Shown here: one piece after another, positions 12,951 through 24,491 of the stretch
Numbering within the stretch: position 1 is the first letter of the stretch
How the letters are laid out: every line of letters begins with the position of its first letter
NCBI GenBank assembly: GCA_016801845.1
Contig: CM028919.1
Span: 15,225,159 to 15,289,158, forward strand
Direction: 5' to 3'
Length of the DNA: 64,000 nucleotides
Source: Polydactylus sextarius
Lineage: Eukaryota; Chordata; Actinopteri; Polynemidae
Program-made: the position numbers and the translations under genes
The notes under the pieces: generated by a model
The model's input: the letters and a program-made list of their open reading frames with translations, nothing else
Database searches by the model: none
What the model was told of the DNA's origin: nothing

Positions 12951-15900
12951 TTATTGTACATTTGATGTCACAGCGTTTTCAGGAAGTGGCTCCACCCGGA
13001 AATCTGTGACCTGCAGCTGGACTTTTTCCTCCGTAACCGAACTCAGGTTTCCAGAGTTTACACACGACTTCTTGTGTCTTCTCATTTTCAGCCGCCGAGC
13101 TTCAGAAGTGGCTGAAACAGAACGACTCTTCTTCTCGTCTGATGACCTGAGGTTTGCGTAGTCGTACATGCAGGTGGTTGCTGGTAGTAAAAGCTCTGGT
13201 TGTGAGTCTGGTGGCGAAGGTGTTTTTACAGGATGGTTGGAGTTTTCTGAGCATCCTGTAGGTGGCAGCTTGACGTCAGTGCTCTGTTTTTGAGGATTTA
13301 CCATTTGCTCCATTTTCTCCTCTGTCTTGGTTTTGAGGTTCAGATTCCAGTCTTTAGGGTAGAAGAGTTTTGTCATCTGCTTTTTGTGAAAGTCTGACAA
13401 GGAGCAGCAGCGCCTCAGTGGCCCTGGTGCTGGGATTCTTCTTAGCTCTTTGCAGCTCTGGCTCCGGCTCCTGCCAATGCCTCCAGGGAGAAGATGACCT
13501 TTTGCTGGACTAAGGAGCCTTAAGCTGTTCTTAGGGGGTCTTAGCGACGGTAAGGTACAAGGATGATGTCCTGGTTTACTATTGAGTAAAGTCTTACTAA
13601 GGCTGGTGGAGGTCAGGAGCGGAGTGGGGCGCTCTGAGGACGAGAGGCGGTTTGACTCAAAACCAGAAGACAACGTGCTCATGGATGAAGAAGTCTTTTT
13701 GTTCCTACCTGAAATAAACAAGTGCATTGTGTGCCGATCATGCAGATGTCATTCGGTTGTAACATGTTTTCGATTTTAACAGCAACAGCAGAGCAGTCAG
13801 TGTTGGAAAAGAGCATCTGATAAGAAAAGAAACAGGTGCAAAATGACATATAGATGAACAACGAATGAATGAAAAGAAGTGAGCGGTCACGTGTGGTAAA
13901 GCACGGAGCAGTTTATTCCTCACGCTCAACCATGACAGAAGCACGCGTCAGAAAATAAGACTTCAGACCTTAAACCTGCCACACTTCAACCAGAAGTGTC
14001 ACAATGGGTCTAAACTGTTTTAAGGGCTTTAAACTTTTGTCCTAAGTCTGCATTTTAGTGCATTTACAATTATACAAAATGCCATATTTTGACAAGTATA
14101 ATCATACTATTCAGGAAATATTTTTACTGTTCTGCATTATGCTGTTTTCAGGCACATAATAAAATACTGTGCAACATTATATATTACTGGACTGAAAAAA
14201 TATACACACAAACAGCAACATCTTGAGAGAGAAACACTACACAAGTGTGGCTGATTATTATTAGACATTATTCTCTCACCACATTCACAAAAAAGCCCTC
14301 GTTTACACCGAGCACAGTTCGACAATTTAGACAGAAGCAAATAACCACAATAAAAATGAAACAGCTATGAAGAAAGCAAGCAATCGCAGTAAATATGCAC
14401 CGCGTACCGGTTACAGAGATGTTATTTTTAAATATTTTAATATAGAGTTTGTTCAAGGAAACACTCTTTATCACACAGCGGTTCAACAGTCACTGATCAT
14501 CAAACGCAAAAAAAACCACCACACAACTCAACAACTGCAGCTCTGTCTGAGAAAACCTACAAGCTGCTCCACATATGGACTGTATGAGGGTGAGAAAAAT
14601 GTCATCAAATGTCATCGAGTTAAAATTGTGTCAGTGAACTTTCCATCATAACAGAGAACCCTGTGTTATTCATTCTCCATTCATTTGAATTTTATACTGA
14701 GAACGTGATCCTTGTAAACAAAGGCAGGTGATTCTCAAAAGCGCTGAACAGACAAAAACAACACAGTTTGATTCCATGATGCAGAACAGAAGAAAGTATG
14801 ACTGTAAGAAGATGCTTTGAGAAAAGAAGAGCGCCAGAAGTAAATGTGACGACAGCTTAGTCTTTCCAGGAGAAGAGAATGGAAACTGAATCTGACTTGG
14901 AATGCTTGAGCATCGAGAAGGACTGAAGACCACGAGTCTTTCTAGAGAAGGATGAGGCAGAAGTGGGCAGAGGAGGCGGACAGTGTTCACGGGCGACTCA
15001 GACTGTCATTACCGTTCTCCAGGTTCTCGTTACTCTCGTAGCAGCCTGAGTCTCGTGGGGAATCTCCCATGAGGCCACGTCTGCTCAGGAGCAGCTTCTC
15101 CTGTGATCCTCCAGACTGACTGTTTCTCTCCGGGTCGCTGCTTCCTGCAAGGCACAACCCCACCAGCAGGGGGCACACTGTCACATCTAATGATGTCAGA
15201 CAAGCACAGAGTACCGTATTTTTCGGAATATAAGGCCACTTAAAATCTTTTAATTTTCTCAAAAATCGACAGTGTGCCTCATGTATTAATTCTGGTTGTG
15301 TTTACTGACCTCGAACCGATTTTATGTGGTACACGGCGCTCGAAATTCTGTCAAAATGTTTTAGTACGACTGGTAAGCTACGAAGCTGCACCACTTGATG
15401 GACTGTCGGAGCCTTACAGCTACCGTAGTCAGGAGCCTGGCGGAGTAACTTGCTTCAACATAATATTACGGTGTGTGTATAAGGACTTATCTGACTATTT
15501 TGTTTCACTTAATGTGCCTTATAGTCTGAAAAATACGTTAAGAGTTGTATGGGTAGGAGGGACATCCCACTAAAGTCCACCTTTAAAGGACCAATTGTTG
15601 GCAAACTGTTATGCAGCAGCATTGAAAGCTGCATCTTAATACACTGCAACAATTCAGTATTGTGTAAATATTAGAAGGTTTGTGTTTGTGTTGTATCTGT
15701 ATTTGTGTGACACTATTGTTTACCTGACCCACCGTCATACTCCTGCAGCAGCTCCACGGCGGTGAGCAGCACAGCTCGGTCCTGAGGGTCTCTGATGTTC
15801 AGCTCATCCAGATCCTCCTCCTCTAACAACTTGAATGTGTCCAGATCCTCGTAGCCGTTGAAAAGGAAGGTTGGAAGATGCTCCTGAAACAGATCAATAA

Positions 15901-18900
15901 AAAATGTAGGAGGAATTAATGTCATAGAAATAAAATTACATTATTTTTTATTGGCTGCCTTCTTGTTGCTGCTTTGTATTTAGCAGACACAAGAATAAGT
16001 CTCTTCTCATCCATAAAAATGTATGAAATAAAACACCGTCTGTGTCTGTGTGGTGGATCCTTATTACTTTGAGGTTAATGCGATCCAGCAGCTCCTCCAC
16101 GGAGGTGGGTTTAGGTTGCCGGGCCCTCCTCCTTCTACGGGTCTTTTTGGGCTTCACCTCTTCTTCGTTCAGGACGTCCACATAAATGAACTTAAAGGTG
16201 CCGACTTTACCGTTGAGCATCCCCATCCATGTGCCCATCGGTGGCTTACTGATGATATCAATGACATCCCCACTCTAAAAAAAACAAAAAACAAGAACAA
16301 TGTTGCTTGAAGATCAGCTCATCACTGCATTGTGTCCGTTAACAGGCCGATGTTGTGGTTGAACCTTCAGTTTGAGGGAGTCGGAGTCATAGGGACTGGG
16401 GGTGAAGTCAGTATGAACTAGAGCGCGTCCACAGAAAGGTCCACGATAAGGAAGCTCGTCCTCTTCCCCGTCCTCCGACTTCACACTTTCTCTGTTGCTG
16501 TTCGAGGAGTCAGTGGTGCCCACCGTCTGACCACCTACACAAACACCCAAAGAACAACCAGACGCTTTAAAACCACAAGCCTCCACGGGTCTGTTAGTCT
16601 TTACAAAATATTTTTTTGGTATTTCTCTAATCTGACAGAATGGCCAGTTGTCACTCAGTTTTACACAGAAAAGTTCAGACTCTGCTCTCTTTAGACTCTG
16701 ATTTTAATGTCCTTGAAACATTTGTCTGACAAACACCACGCGTCTGGTGTGGTCAAACACACACACACTGTTAACACACACACTTACTCATGGAGCTTTG
16801 TCCACTCAGGGAACTCCTCAGGCTTTCAACCGAACCTCCTGGTTTCAGTCTGGGTTTCTCCAAAGAGTCAGAGTCTGTCTGAGGCGAATGAGGGCAGCTG
16901 GATGTGCGGTCTGGGCTTGACTGAAATACAGAGAACAAACACTGTTACCTACTTTTAACTAATATTCACTCGTCACCGTCTACTAGTGTAACAACGACAG
17001 ATGCTTTGTACCGTAATGTTGTACCTGTTCAGACAGAGAGTGCTGGTGTCTCTTGGATATGTGTTTTCTCATTGTTTCTCTCACTGACTTGACTTTTTTT
17101 CCCAGCGAGATTCGTGATGTTTGTGGAGACTTAACAACATCGCTCATTCCACCATCTCCATCTTTGTTCTAATTTAAATACAAAAAAGAAAAATGTATGT
17201 AAACAAACTATTTCAAGTATTTAATTTGATTAAATTCATGGAGAAGTGACTGTTACATACAGTGTTACTGTCACTGTTAGAAACGACTGCATGAACTGAG
17301 CGACTCGTCAGGTCAAATCCACCAAAACTACAAGCTCTCTGTGAAAAACAACACAAAATGAATCAATAAAAACATAAAATGAAACATAAAATCAGAAAAA
17401 TCAATTCAAATAAACATGAAAATGTAATGAAGAACCAAGTTGGTTGATTAGCAGAAGTTAAACTACAGATCTGAGTTGGTTTTAATCCATTAATATATTT
17501 AATTTGGTGTCAGAGAACGGTTGAACGGTTTGATCTTCGTTCTGTGATGTGACATAGACACAGTAAAATGTTGGTTGGATGTGAAACGCCTCAGAAGCTC
17601 CGTAAAAACCTCTCACAAAGATATTTCAGGGTGGCGGTTTTAATTGCTCCCTTCTGTACAGGAGGAGACCCAGGACACGCTGGAGAGACTGTGTCTCGAG
17701 GCCTGGGAACGCCTCGGGTCCCCCCCGGAGAAGTTAGTGGATGTGGCTGAGGAGAGGAGGGTCTGGGCCTCCCTCCTGAAGCTGCTGCCCCCACGACCCG
17801 GACCTTCCGGATAAGCGGGAGACAACCAATGGAACAAATTTTAAATTCGTGGTTTTCACCTATTTGTCGTCTTTTCAGTCTTAACCAACCTCATCATGAA
17901 ACACAAGCTCTTGACTCTGATTGGCTCCTTCACTGTCACATGACTGTAGCTTCACCAACAGCTGATCTCCTCTGAAGGGAGGAGGTGGAGTCAGAGTGGG
18001 GGGCAGCGACATACATGTGACGTCACAAACAACCGTTTTTAAATTGACCCATTTTCTAGAAACGTTTCTAAAAGAGGAGTTTCTATGAGGAGACGTTCAG
18101 AGTCTCTAGAACGTTTCACATGTTCCTGAACGTGGACGACTGTTGTTCAACAGAAACGAGGTGGAAACGTTTTTTATTCTCTGTCATCTTTAACATATTA
18201 ATATATTAAACATTAATCAGTGCAGGCGGTGTCAGTTTACACAGGGTGGATCCGTTTGCTTTAAACTGACTCTACTTGTTTACACTTCATTAGTCGTTGA
18301 TTGAATGACTCGTTGATTGAAGATTTTCTTATGACTGATGATTTTATAATTTTCAGTGGTGACCGCAGCACATGAAACTTCCTGCATGTGACTGTTAGAG
18401 AGCTTCACTCTGTGGTCTAATTCACAGGGTGAAGGATGATGTTAACACTGACATTTAACATCAAAACGATGTAATTATTTTATGTAGCACAACCAACCGC
18501 GCTCCTGTACTCACCCCGTGGTGACTGAGTGGGCTGAGGACTCGGTGACGAAGTTCTCCATCAGTCACTGAATGTGAGATTTTGGGTTCTTCCTCGTTGC
18601 CGCCGTCTTTTTCAGAGAATGAAGAACCATTGCATTCTCTTGCCTCCCTCACATCCCCAGTTACACTGGTCTCCTGGTGAACTGGGCTCTCCATGGACTT
18701 GCTAAAGACCTGGAAGATTTTCTGGCTGCTGCAGGTGTCCAGGCTGCTAGAGGACGGGGAGGTGGTGATGCTGTCAGAGTCCCTGTCGTATACAAGCTGC
18801 TCCTGCAGAGCTGAAGTCAAAGAGTCCACGGAGCAAACTGCAGGTTTCTTCTGAACACCTGAGTACAGGGGGGCGCTGGCATCTCCACAGGGAAGACTGT

Positions 18901-21900
18901 CCATGTTTAGACTCTCTGATCAGATACACAGACAATAGAGTCAAAGACACATAAAATGTGCTGGATCTCAGCTACAGGAGCGATGTCATCATACAGAGAT
19001 TAAGAAAAAAACAGTAGCATATAAAAATATGTAGTCACACAAACTGTACAACTGGTTACAGTGTACACATGCTTGGTTAAACAGTCATTAAATCTGGTAC
19101 AATAACTCATATTTTCTTTTGACTCTAACACTGTTTTCACTCCTGCTGTTTCTTAAATATCAGCTATATGAATTAATGCAAGTAGCATTACAGACCGTGA
19201 CAGTAAAAACAAGTGATAAATAATTTAGGAAGAAATAACTTCTGTCACATCCACTTCTCTGTCGGTCATTGATAAGTCTGGTGTGTCATTAGTACCCTCT
19301 GCTCCGGGCCTCTTAGACTCGTCAATTCTGATCAGCTTCTTCTTCACCTTCCTGGTTGAGTTGACCAGTTTGTGGAGTCGCCTGAACGTAACAGATTCTT
19401 CTTGTTCGTTGTCTGACAGGTCACAGGGCTGATAGAAAAGACAACACTTTTATTTTGGCTCTGTGTACTCAAATGTATTCTATGAGCTTACAAAATTATC
19501 TGTTAATAATTGTTCTCACTCAAGTATGCAGCCTGAAACTAAAAATGTATGAGCTGGAGATGCTGCTGCGATGAACCTGCAGTGGAAAGTTCTTGTAGCT
19601 TAATATAAAACTGTGGTAAAAACCACAGCGCTGACAAAAGGCCACGCAAACAGCTGTGGTACATACTCATCACTACAGACCAGAAAAGGCTTTTGAAACG
19701 TGGGGAAAAATAAATGCTAGGTGCTGGGAAATAACCTTGACAATTACTTGAAATGATGATGAAAATATCAGTGGCACATACAAGGTTTTCTCTTCTGATC
19801 AAAACAGGAGCCACATGTGAATCAGTTAATGCACATCAAAGAGATTGAAAACTAACTTTCAGTTTGAAATAAATAACAATAACTTATTGTAAGAACTTAT
19901 AATCAACAGAAACAACAGAGGAAGGAGTGATACACATCACTCACTGACAGACAGAGAAAGTGATTGGAGAACACACACACAGCAGAGAGAAACAGTCAGG
20001 CCATCCAGACGAATCTGAAAAATGTGGCCTGAACCTGAGCCCCTAATCACCCCACCCGCGCATGAAAGAGCTGCGACCTGCATAACAGGGCCCTGTGCTC
20101 AATCCACCCGCACACTGCAGCACAATAGGGGGTTAGTGCTTTGACAGCAATGAATAGAAGTCCGCCCAGTGCCCTGCTGTTGGGAGAGTGCCCTGAGCTG
20201 CAGGGTTTTAGAGGGGCCCCGCTCATCACCGGGACACGGAGAGAGGCGCTGCTAACAGCTCAGTAGCGCTGGCGCTCACTGGTCCATCAGAAGCTCTCAT
20301 GCACAACACGCTGCCTCAAGTCATGATCCAGTGTTAAAAAGCTACTAAGGTGCCTTCAAACTGAGAGATTAGAGACTTACGTTGCAGTTGGACAACTCAT
20401 TTGTGTTGGGACTGGAGGGATCGGTCAACTCTGGGGAATCAGACCTGCATGTCTGTCTGTTTTGTGTCTCAAACTCCTTCAGCTGCCAAAAAAAGGCAAC
20501 ACTGTTAGTACATAATGCACAGATGTGTGATTTGTTCTGTAACAGCTGGAAAATGTTTCCCTCTCACAGCGAACATTTAAAGTAATAAAAGACACGTCAG
20601 CTGTAACTTCAATGTGACAGCACTGACATGAGTTCATACCCGCGCCAGAGCTTCCTCTATAGAGATCATGTTCTCCTTCACCATCATCATCAGTTGGATG
20701 CGCTCTTCGTCACTCATGGTAATTTCACTGGCCACAAAACCAACATCGTCTCCTGTTCGGCAAAAATTACAAATGTGTTTAATTCTCTCAGTTGACAAAA
20801 CGTCCAGACTGTTTTTATTTTAAACTCAATGTACCTTTTGAAACCTGACGCGCCGCTCCTCTCTGTGACTTTCTGAAACTCTGCCAAAAAGACTTGCTCT
20901 TTCTTTTTCCATCCAGTTTTCCTGCAGTTGATGATTCAGTTTAATTTAGTGCAGAAAAAAATACAAGAGGGAAACTCAGAACGAGTAAATCATTTTATAT
21001 GCATTATTTCCTTCTTTAGTGTTTATTTACAATGTTTGTTTACAAACATAAACCATAACAACTTGTGAAAATCTATTGACAAAGAAAAATCTATTGTGAA
21101 TTTAACAAACATCAAAAGTGGCTCATTTTTAGGTTTATTTGTTTTTTAGTAAAACAGAGAAAGTCACATGAATCAGATTGTATTTATGATAAATATTACA
21201 AAGTATCAAGACCAATATTTCGACTTACCTCCTGATGATCCATCATCAGAGCTAGATTTGTGCACAGGAAACCTAAAAACAAAGAAACATATTTACATGT
21301 GAAGAGTTCAGATTGCAAATCAAACCAAACAGATCAATACCTGTTCTCTAAAGTTGTTCTCTTCATCCTCTCTGATATCGAACCATCTCCCTCAACATGT
21401 CTCTCTATCATCCAGACTTATGTCAGATTAAAAAATAAATTAATTAATAAATAAAAATTACAAAAGTGGTCTGTCCCTCATGACAGTAGCATCACAGTGA
21501 AGTCAAATCAAAGTAGTGAAAACAGATAAAACGACTGGTCTTGGCCGATGAACAGAGGGCACTGATCTACGGACGTGAGAGGAACAATAGACTCTTTTCA
21601 TGTCCAGTTATGGTTTTGCAGCAACAGCAGCGCGAACGTGGCCTCTGCATTCCCTGCACACTTTCACCCTCCCTCTCTCTCTCTTCATGCCTCTGAGCTG
21701 CTCGTTGTGTTTAACTGTATCTTATCGTCTGAACACAGTTACATGAAATACCTGGACAACTTACAATGACATTTATGTACTCTGATGTCGTTTCTCATCT
21801 TGTTTTCAGGAACTCGATCATAAAAAGACGTTACTCTGGTTTCAGTTAAGACTTGAGTGTTTTTAGGAGCTGCACTGTTTCTATATTTTTACTTATAACA

Positions 21901-24138
21901 GAGTGAAATCTTTCCTTTATGAGAATAAAAAATGAGTTGAAAAAGTGTTTTGACCGAATTAAACACATCTTCTTCATAGGGTTTTGGATTCAACACTGCA
22001 GAAGATGAAAGTGCAGCTAAATGTTAGATTAGATGTTTGACGAGATTTTTAGACATCAACAACCGTACCTCTACAGACAATGTGGGTGACAGGAAACATT
22101 TGAAATTATTAAATTCAGATCAAACTGTTGCTCTAAAACATAGCAATTATCTTGAGGCGGAAATTTGTGTCACTCATCAATAAACAAATTTAAATATTAA
22201 ATACATATTTTTTAAGAAGCCAATCGTGCAGGATATAAGGAGGAGGAAACCACAAATTTAACTGATCGCACTTCAATTTTAAATAATTTACTGTAAAATT
22301 AACAGTGTTGTTGCTGAAACTGGGAACACAGGATTATTTATCGGCTCCACTAGGAGGCAGTAGAGGCCTCACAGAGGTTCATTTGTCTCATTTGTCTCTT
22401 GAGACCCTGTCCAGCTTCAGAAGACAAGAATAAAATCCTTGAAAATGACTATTACTGTCTGTTCTTAACAAACTTCACTAATTCAATATGCTGCATCAGT
22501 CATCAGCCCATTTCTCTTCCTATTTAATGACAAAATATGACTAATCTTCGAAATCCTTTACAAGACACAATGGGGGGAAGGAAGGAAGTTCAGGAGTGAC
22601 ACAGAAATACTTCATATCTGAGACTGAAGCACGAGGAAGTGGAGGAAGCGTCCGTGTCCACAGAGTGACAGAAATGACACAGGAGAAAAAAATCATAGGT
22701 CATCTTCCTAATGTGATTCGACCTGAATAAACCATGACTATGAAGCCACGAAGCCACAACACTAAACACCATCTGGACCAAATAATCAGTCCAGTCATAT
22801 TTATTATGATCGCTAACAGCATTTACTGTTACTGATCAATAACATGTGTTACTGCTCTGATCTGACTCGATCTTCCTGGTGTCTGAATGTTCATTAAAAT
22901 ACTTTCCAACTTCCTTTAAAAAAAGTTATTTATGGATGTTTTTACCTTCTTTCTGTCTCTGGAGTGGATGTGGTGCTGCTGAGTCCAAGGGATTCCTTAA
23001 ATAGATCAATATAAATATATAACGATTTATATTACTGAGCTTTTTAAAGATTAAAACATTTTCCTTCAAATAAAAACCAACTGTCTGGTTAACAAAAGAG
23101 GAACTGAAGGCACTAACTAATTTGTTACACTTTTACAAACACAAATCTTGTTATTTAGTAGAAACAAGACATTTTACCATATTTTCTGATCTGTTCTCCA
23201 ACTTTCAGCTACAGTGTCAAGGTAAATGTTGTGCATCACAGTCAGTCAAATGTTACTTTTTCATCCTCTGCTTTGGACTTTAGGAAAGTCATAACAATGC
23301 AATTCCTCAGGCTCTTATCTCATTTGTGCTGACGCACAGAGGAGGAAGTCGCCTCCTCCGGGGGTTTGACACATCGAGAGCTGGACACTCACCTGGATCT
23401 CAGAGCGGAGCTGCACTGATGTGGCCACTGACTCAACCTTTCCCTGAAACAAGCAACCGGGGGAAGTCGGAGGAGTAAATTATAGTGTCATCATAACACA
23501 GAAATAGAAATAATATTCAGCTCAGTGAACTAGACAGACATTATGGAATAACACCAGTTCACAGTTAGTTAACCTGCAGTCACTGAAGATTCAACTGAAC
23601 TTCATCTAATTTCCTCAGCTATTCAAGGACAAAGAATACAAGTTGAAGGAAGTTAATCAATTCAAAAAGCAGAGTTAGATGAGAAAAATCAATACTTTCA
23701 TTTCTATGAGCAAACATCTGCCGACAGCCATCAAATGGTTATTTTAAAGAATGGATCTGTGAGTCAATGAGTTTTAAAGGTGCACTTTGATGTTATTTTA
23801 TCACTTTTTGTCAAACGGTTTCAGATGTTCATGCTCGTCTATGTTGACCATAACACAACACTTGGATGAAACTCTAGCCCATTTAGCAAAATTCAAGTGT
23901 GGCAAATCAGCAATGGAAAGAATCACAATCTAAATAATTTAGAGCTAAGATATCACAATTTTTTGCCAAAGTCTTAGTTGACAAGAAAAAGACTGATGGG
24001 GCTTTTTACCATCTCTGCATCGTGCACTACTTTGCGTTTTCGCAGCTCCTCCATTCTTTCACACACGTCACTGAGGGAGGTGCCGTAATACTGAGAGTAC
24101 TCCTGAGCCAGGTCATCAAGGTTCCCCACTGAGCCATC
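12951..24138 (-). CDS. sash1: SAM and SH3 domain-containing protein 1 (SASH1), form lacking the second SAM domain
   Basis: Exons, 5' to 3' on the minus strand: 24010-24138, 23393-23443, 22946-22995, 21229-21272, 20835-20921, 20640-20752, 20381-20482, 19296-19428, 18515-18915, 17261-17338, 17025-17168, 16788-16920, 16365-16534, 16068-16274, 15724-15883, 15013-15144, 12951-13708. All borders are GT/AG and phases join without a break into 963 codons. Seen in order: a coiled N-terminal part (DGSVGNLDDLAQEY, DVCERMEELRKRK), VASEITMSDEERIQLMMMVK, RRLHKLVNSTRKVKKKL, SLY-type segments (SFGGFDLT, SRISLGKKVKSVRETMRK), an SH3 domain (YRGPFCGRALVHTDFTPSPY to FKFIYVDVL), a basic run (TRRRRRARQPKP) and one SAM domain (EELLDRINLK, EHLPTFLFNGYEDLDTF). 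SASH1 is a scaffold in TLR4/NF-kB signalling and pigment-cell adhesion. Mammalian SASH1 is about 1,247 residues with a second C-terminal SAM; here a stop follows a 252-codon last exon with none. SASH3 and SAMSN1 were considered, but SH3/SAM residues and synteny favour SASH1. The true 5' end is not resolved. Confidence 0.94.
15160..15177 (+). promoter_or_regulatory. Strong CTCF-like motif in a sash1 intron
   Basis: The bases ccaccagcagggggcaca agree closely with the CTCF consensus on the plus strand. They lie 16 bases upstream of the sash1 exon at 15013-15144, inside the intron. Binding is not shown. Confidence 0.5.
15213..15539. mobile_element. MITE-like element with about 24-bp terminal inverted repeats
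   Basis: The left end (accgtatttttcggaata followed by taaggc) and the reverse complement of the right end (aacgtatttttcagactata followed by aggc) match over about 24 bases with a few differences. The element is about 325 bp long and lies in the sash1 intron between the SAM exon and the next one. The interior has no credible transposase. Elements with this cgtatttttcgga end are common in fish; the superfamily is not assigned here. Confidence 0.75.
17655..17818 (+). mobile_element. 3'-end fragment of a non-LTR retrotransposon (LINE)
   Basis: One plus-strand frame reads WERLGSPPEKLVDVAEERR and then VWASLLKLLPPRP before a stop and a gataagcggg tail. This is the familiar extreme C-terminus of a widespread fish LINE reverse-transcriptase ORF (Rex/RTE-like; the exact family is uncertain). 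It is a 5'-truncated dead copy in a sash1 intron, more GC-rich than its surroundings. Confidence 0.75.
22345..22361 (+). promoter_or_regulatory. CTCF-like motif in a sash1 intron
   Basis: The bases ccactaggaggcagtag match the CTCF core on the plus strand by eye. They lie in the intron between the sash1 exons at 21229-21272 and 22946-22995. Confidence 0.4.
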
Positions 24139-24365
24139 CTGAGAAAAGATAAGACGTCAAACACACTCACACAAAGTAGGAGAGGACAACAACAACCCAC
24201 AGATGCTGAGCAAAACGCCAAACAGCAGCCACTGTCGTGATAAACCCTTATCTCAAGCTTTAGGATGGTGAGTGGTAACTTAAATGGTCAGGAAACACAG
24301 AGGTAAAGCCGCAGGAGTGCAAAGACATCATAGACATCCAGCTGTGATATTGCGTCCGTCTTCAC

Positions 24366-24491
24366 GTCTTCCTGCCCTGTGACCCACTCAGACTCGACCT
24401 CCTGGCCGGAGGAAACGCTGTGACGCAGCTGCAGCTCTCGCTCAGCTCTCCTTCGGTCATCAGGAGTCGGCTCAAGAGGCCACGGTTCAGT
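24366..24491 (-). CDS. sash1: Candidate extra upstream exon of sash1, phase 0 on both sides
   Basis: On the minus strand an acceptor (acggtag) is followed by 126 bases open in one frame (42 codons, starting TEPWPLEPTPDDRRRAEREL and ending VTGQED). A usable but weaker donor, gtgaag, follows. Both borders are phase 0, as is the start of the next sash1 exon (DGSVGN...) 228 bases away. The composition looks coding (charged, no stops), and the frame continues for 23 more codons to a stop if the donor is ignored. No ATG leads it, so it needs a partner further upstream, for example samd5 exon 1. Homology was not recognised. Confidence 0.4.

Noticed and set aside
12951..21272. Assignment of the SH3/SAM gene to SASH3 or SAMSN1
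   Set aside because: Its SAM (EHLPTFLFNGYEDLDTF, ELNIRDPQDRAVLL) and N-terminal DLAQEYSQYY exon fit SASH1, and it sits next to samd5 and stxbp5.
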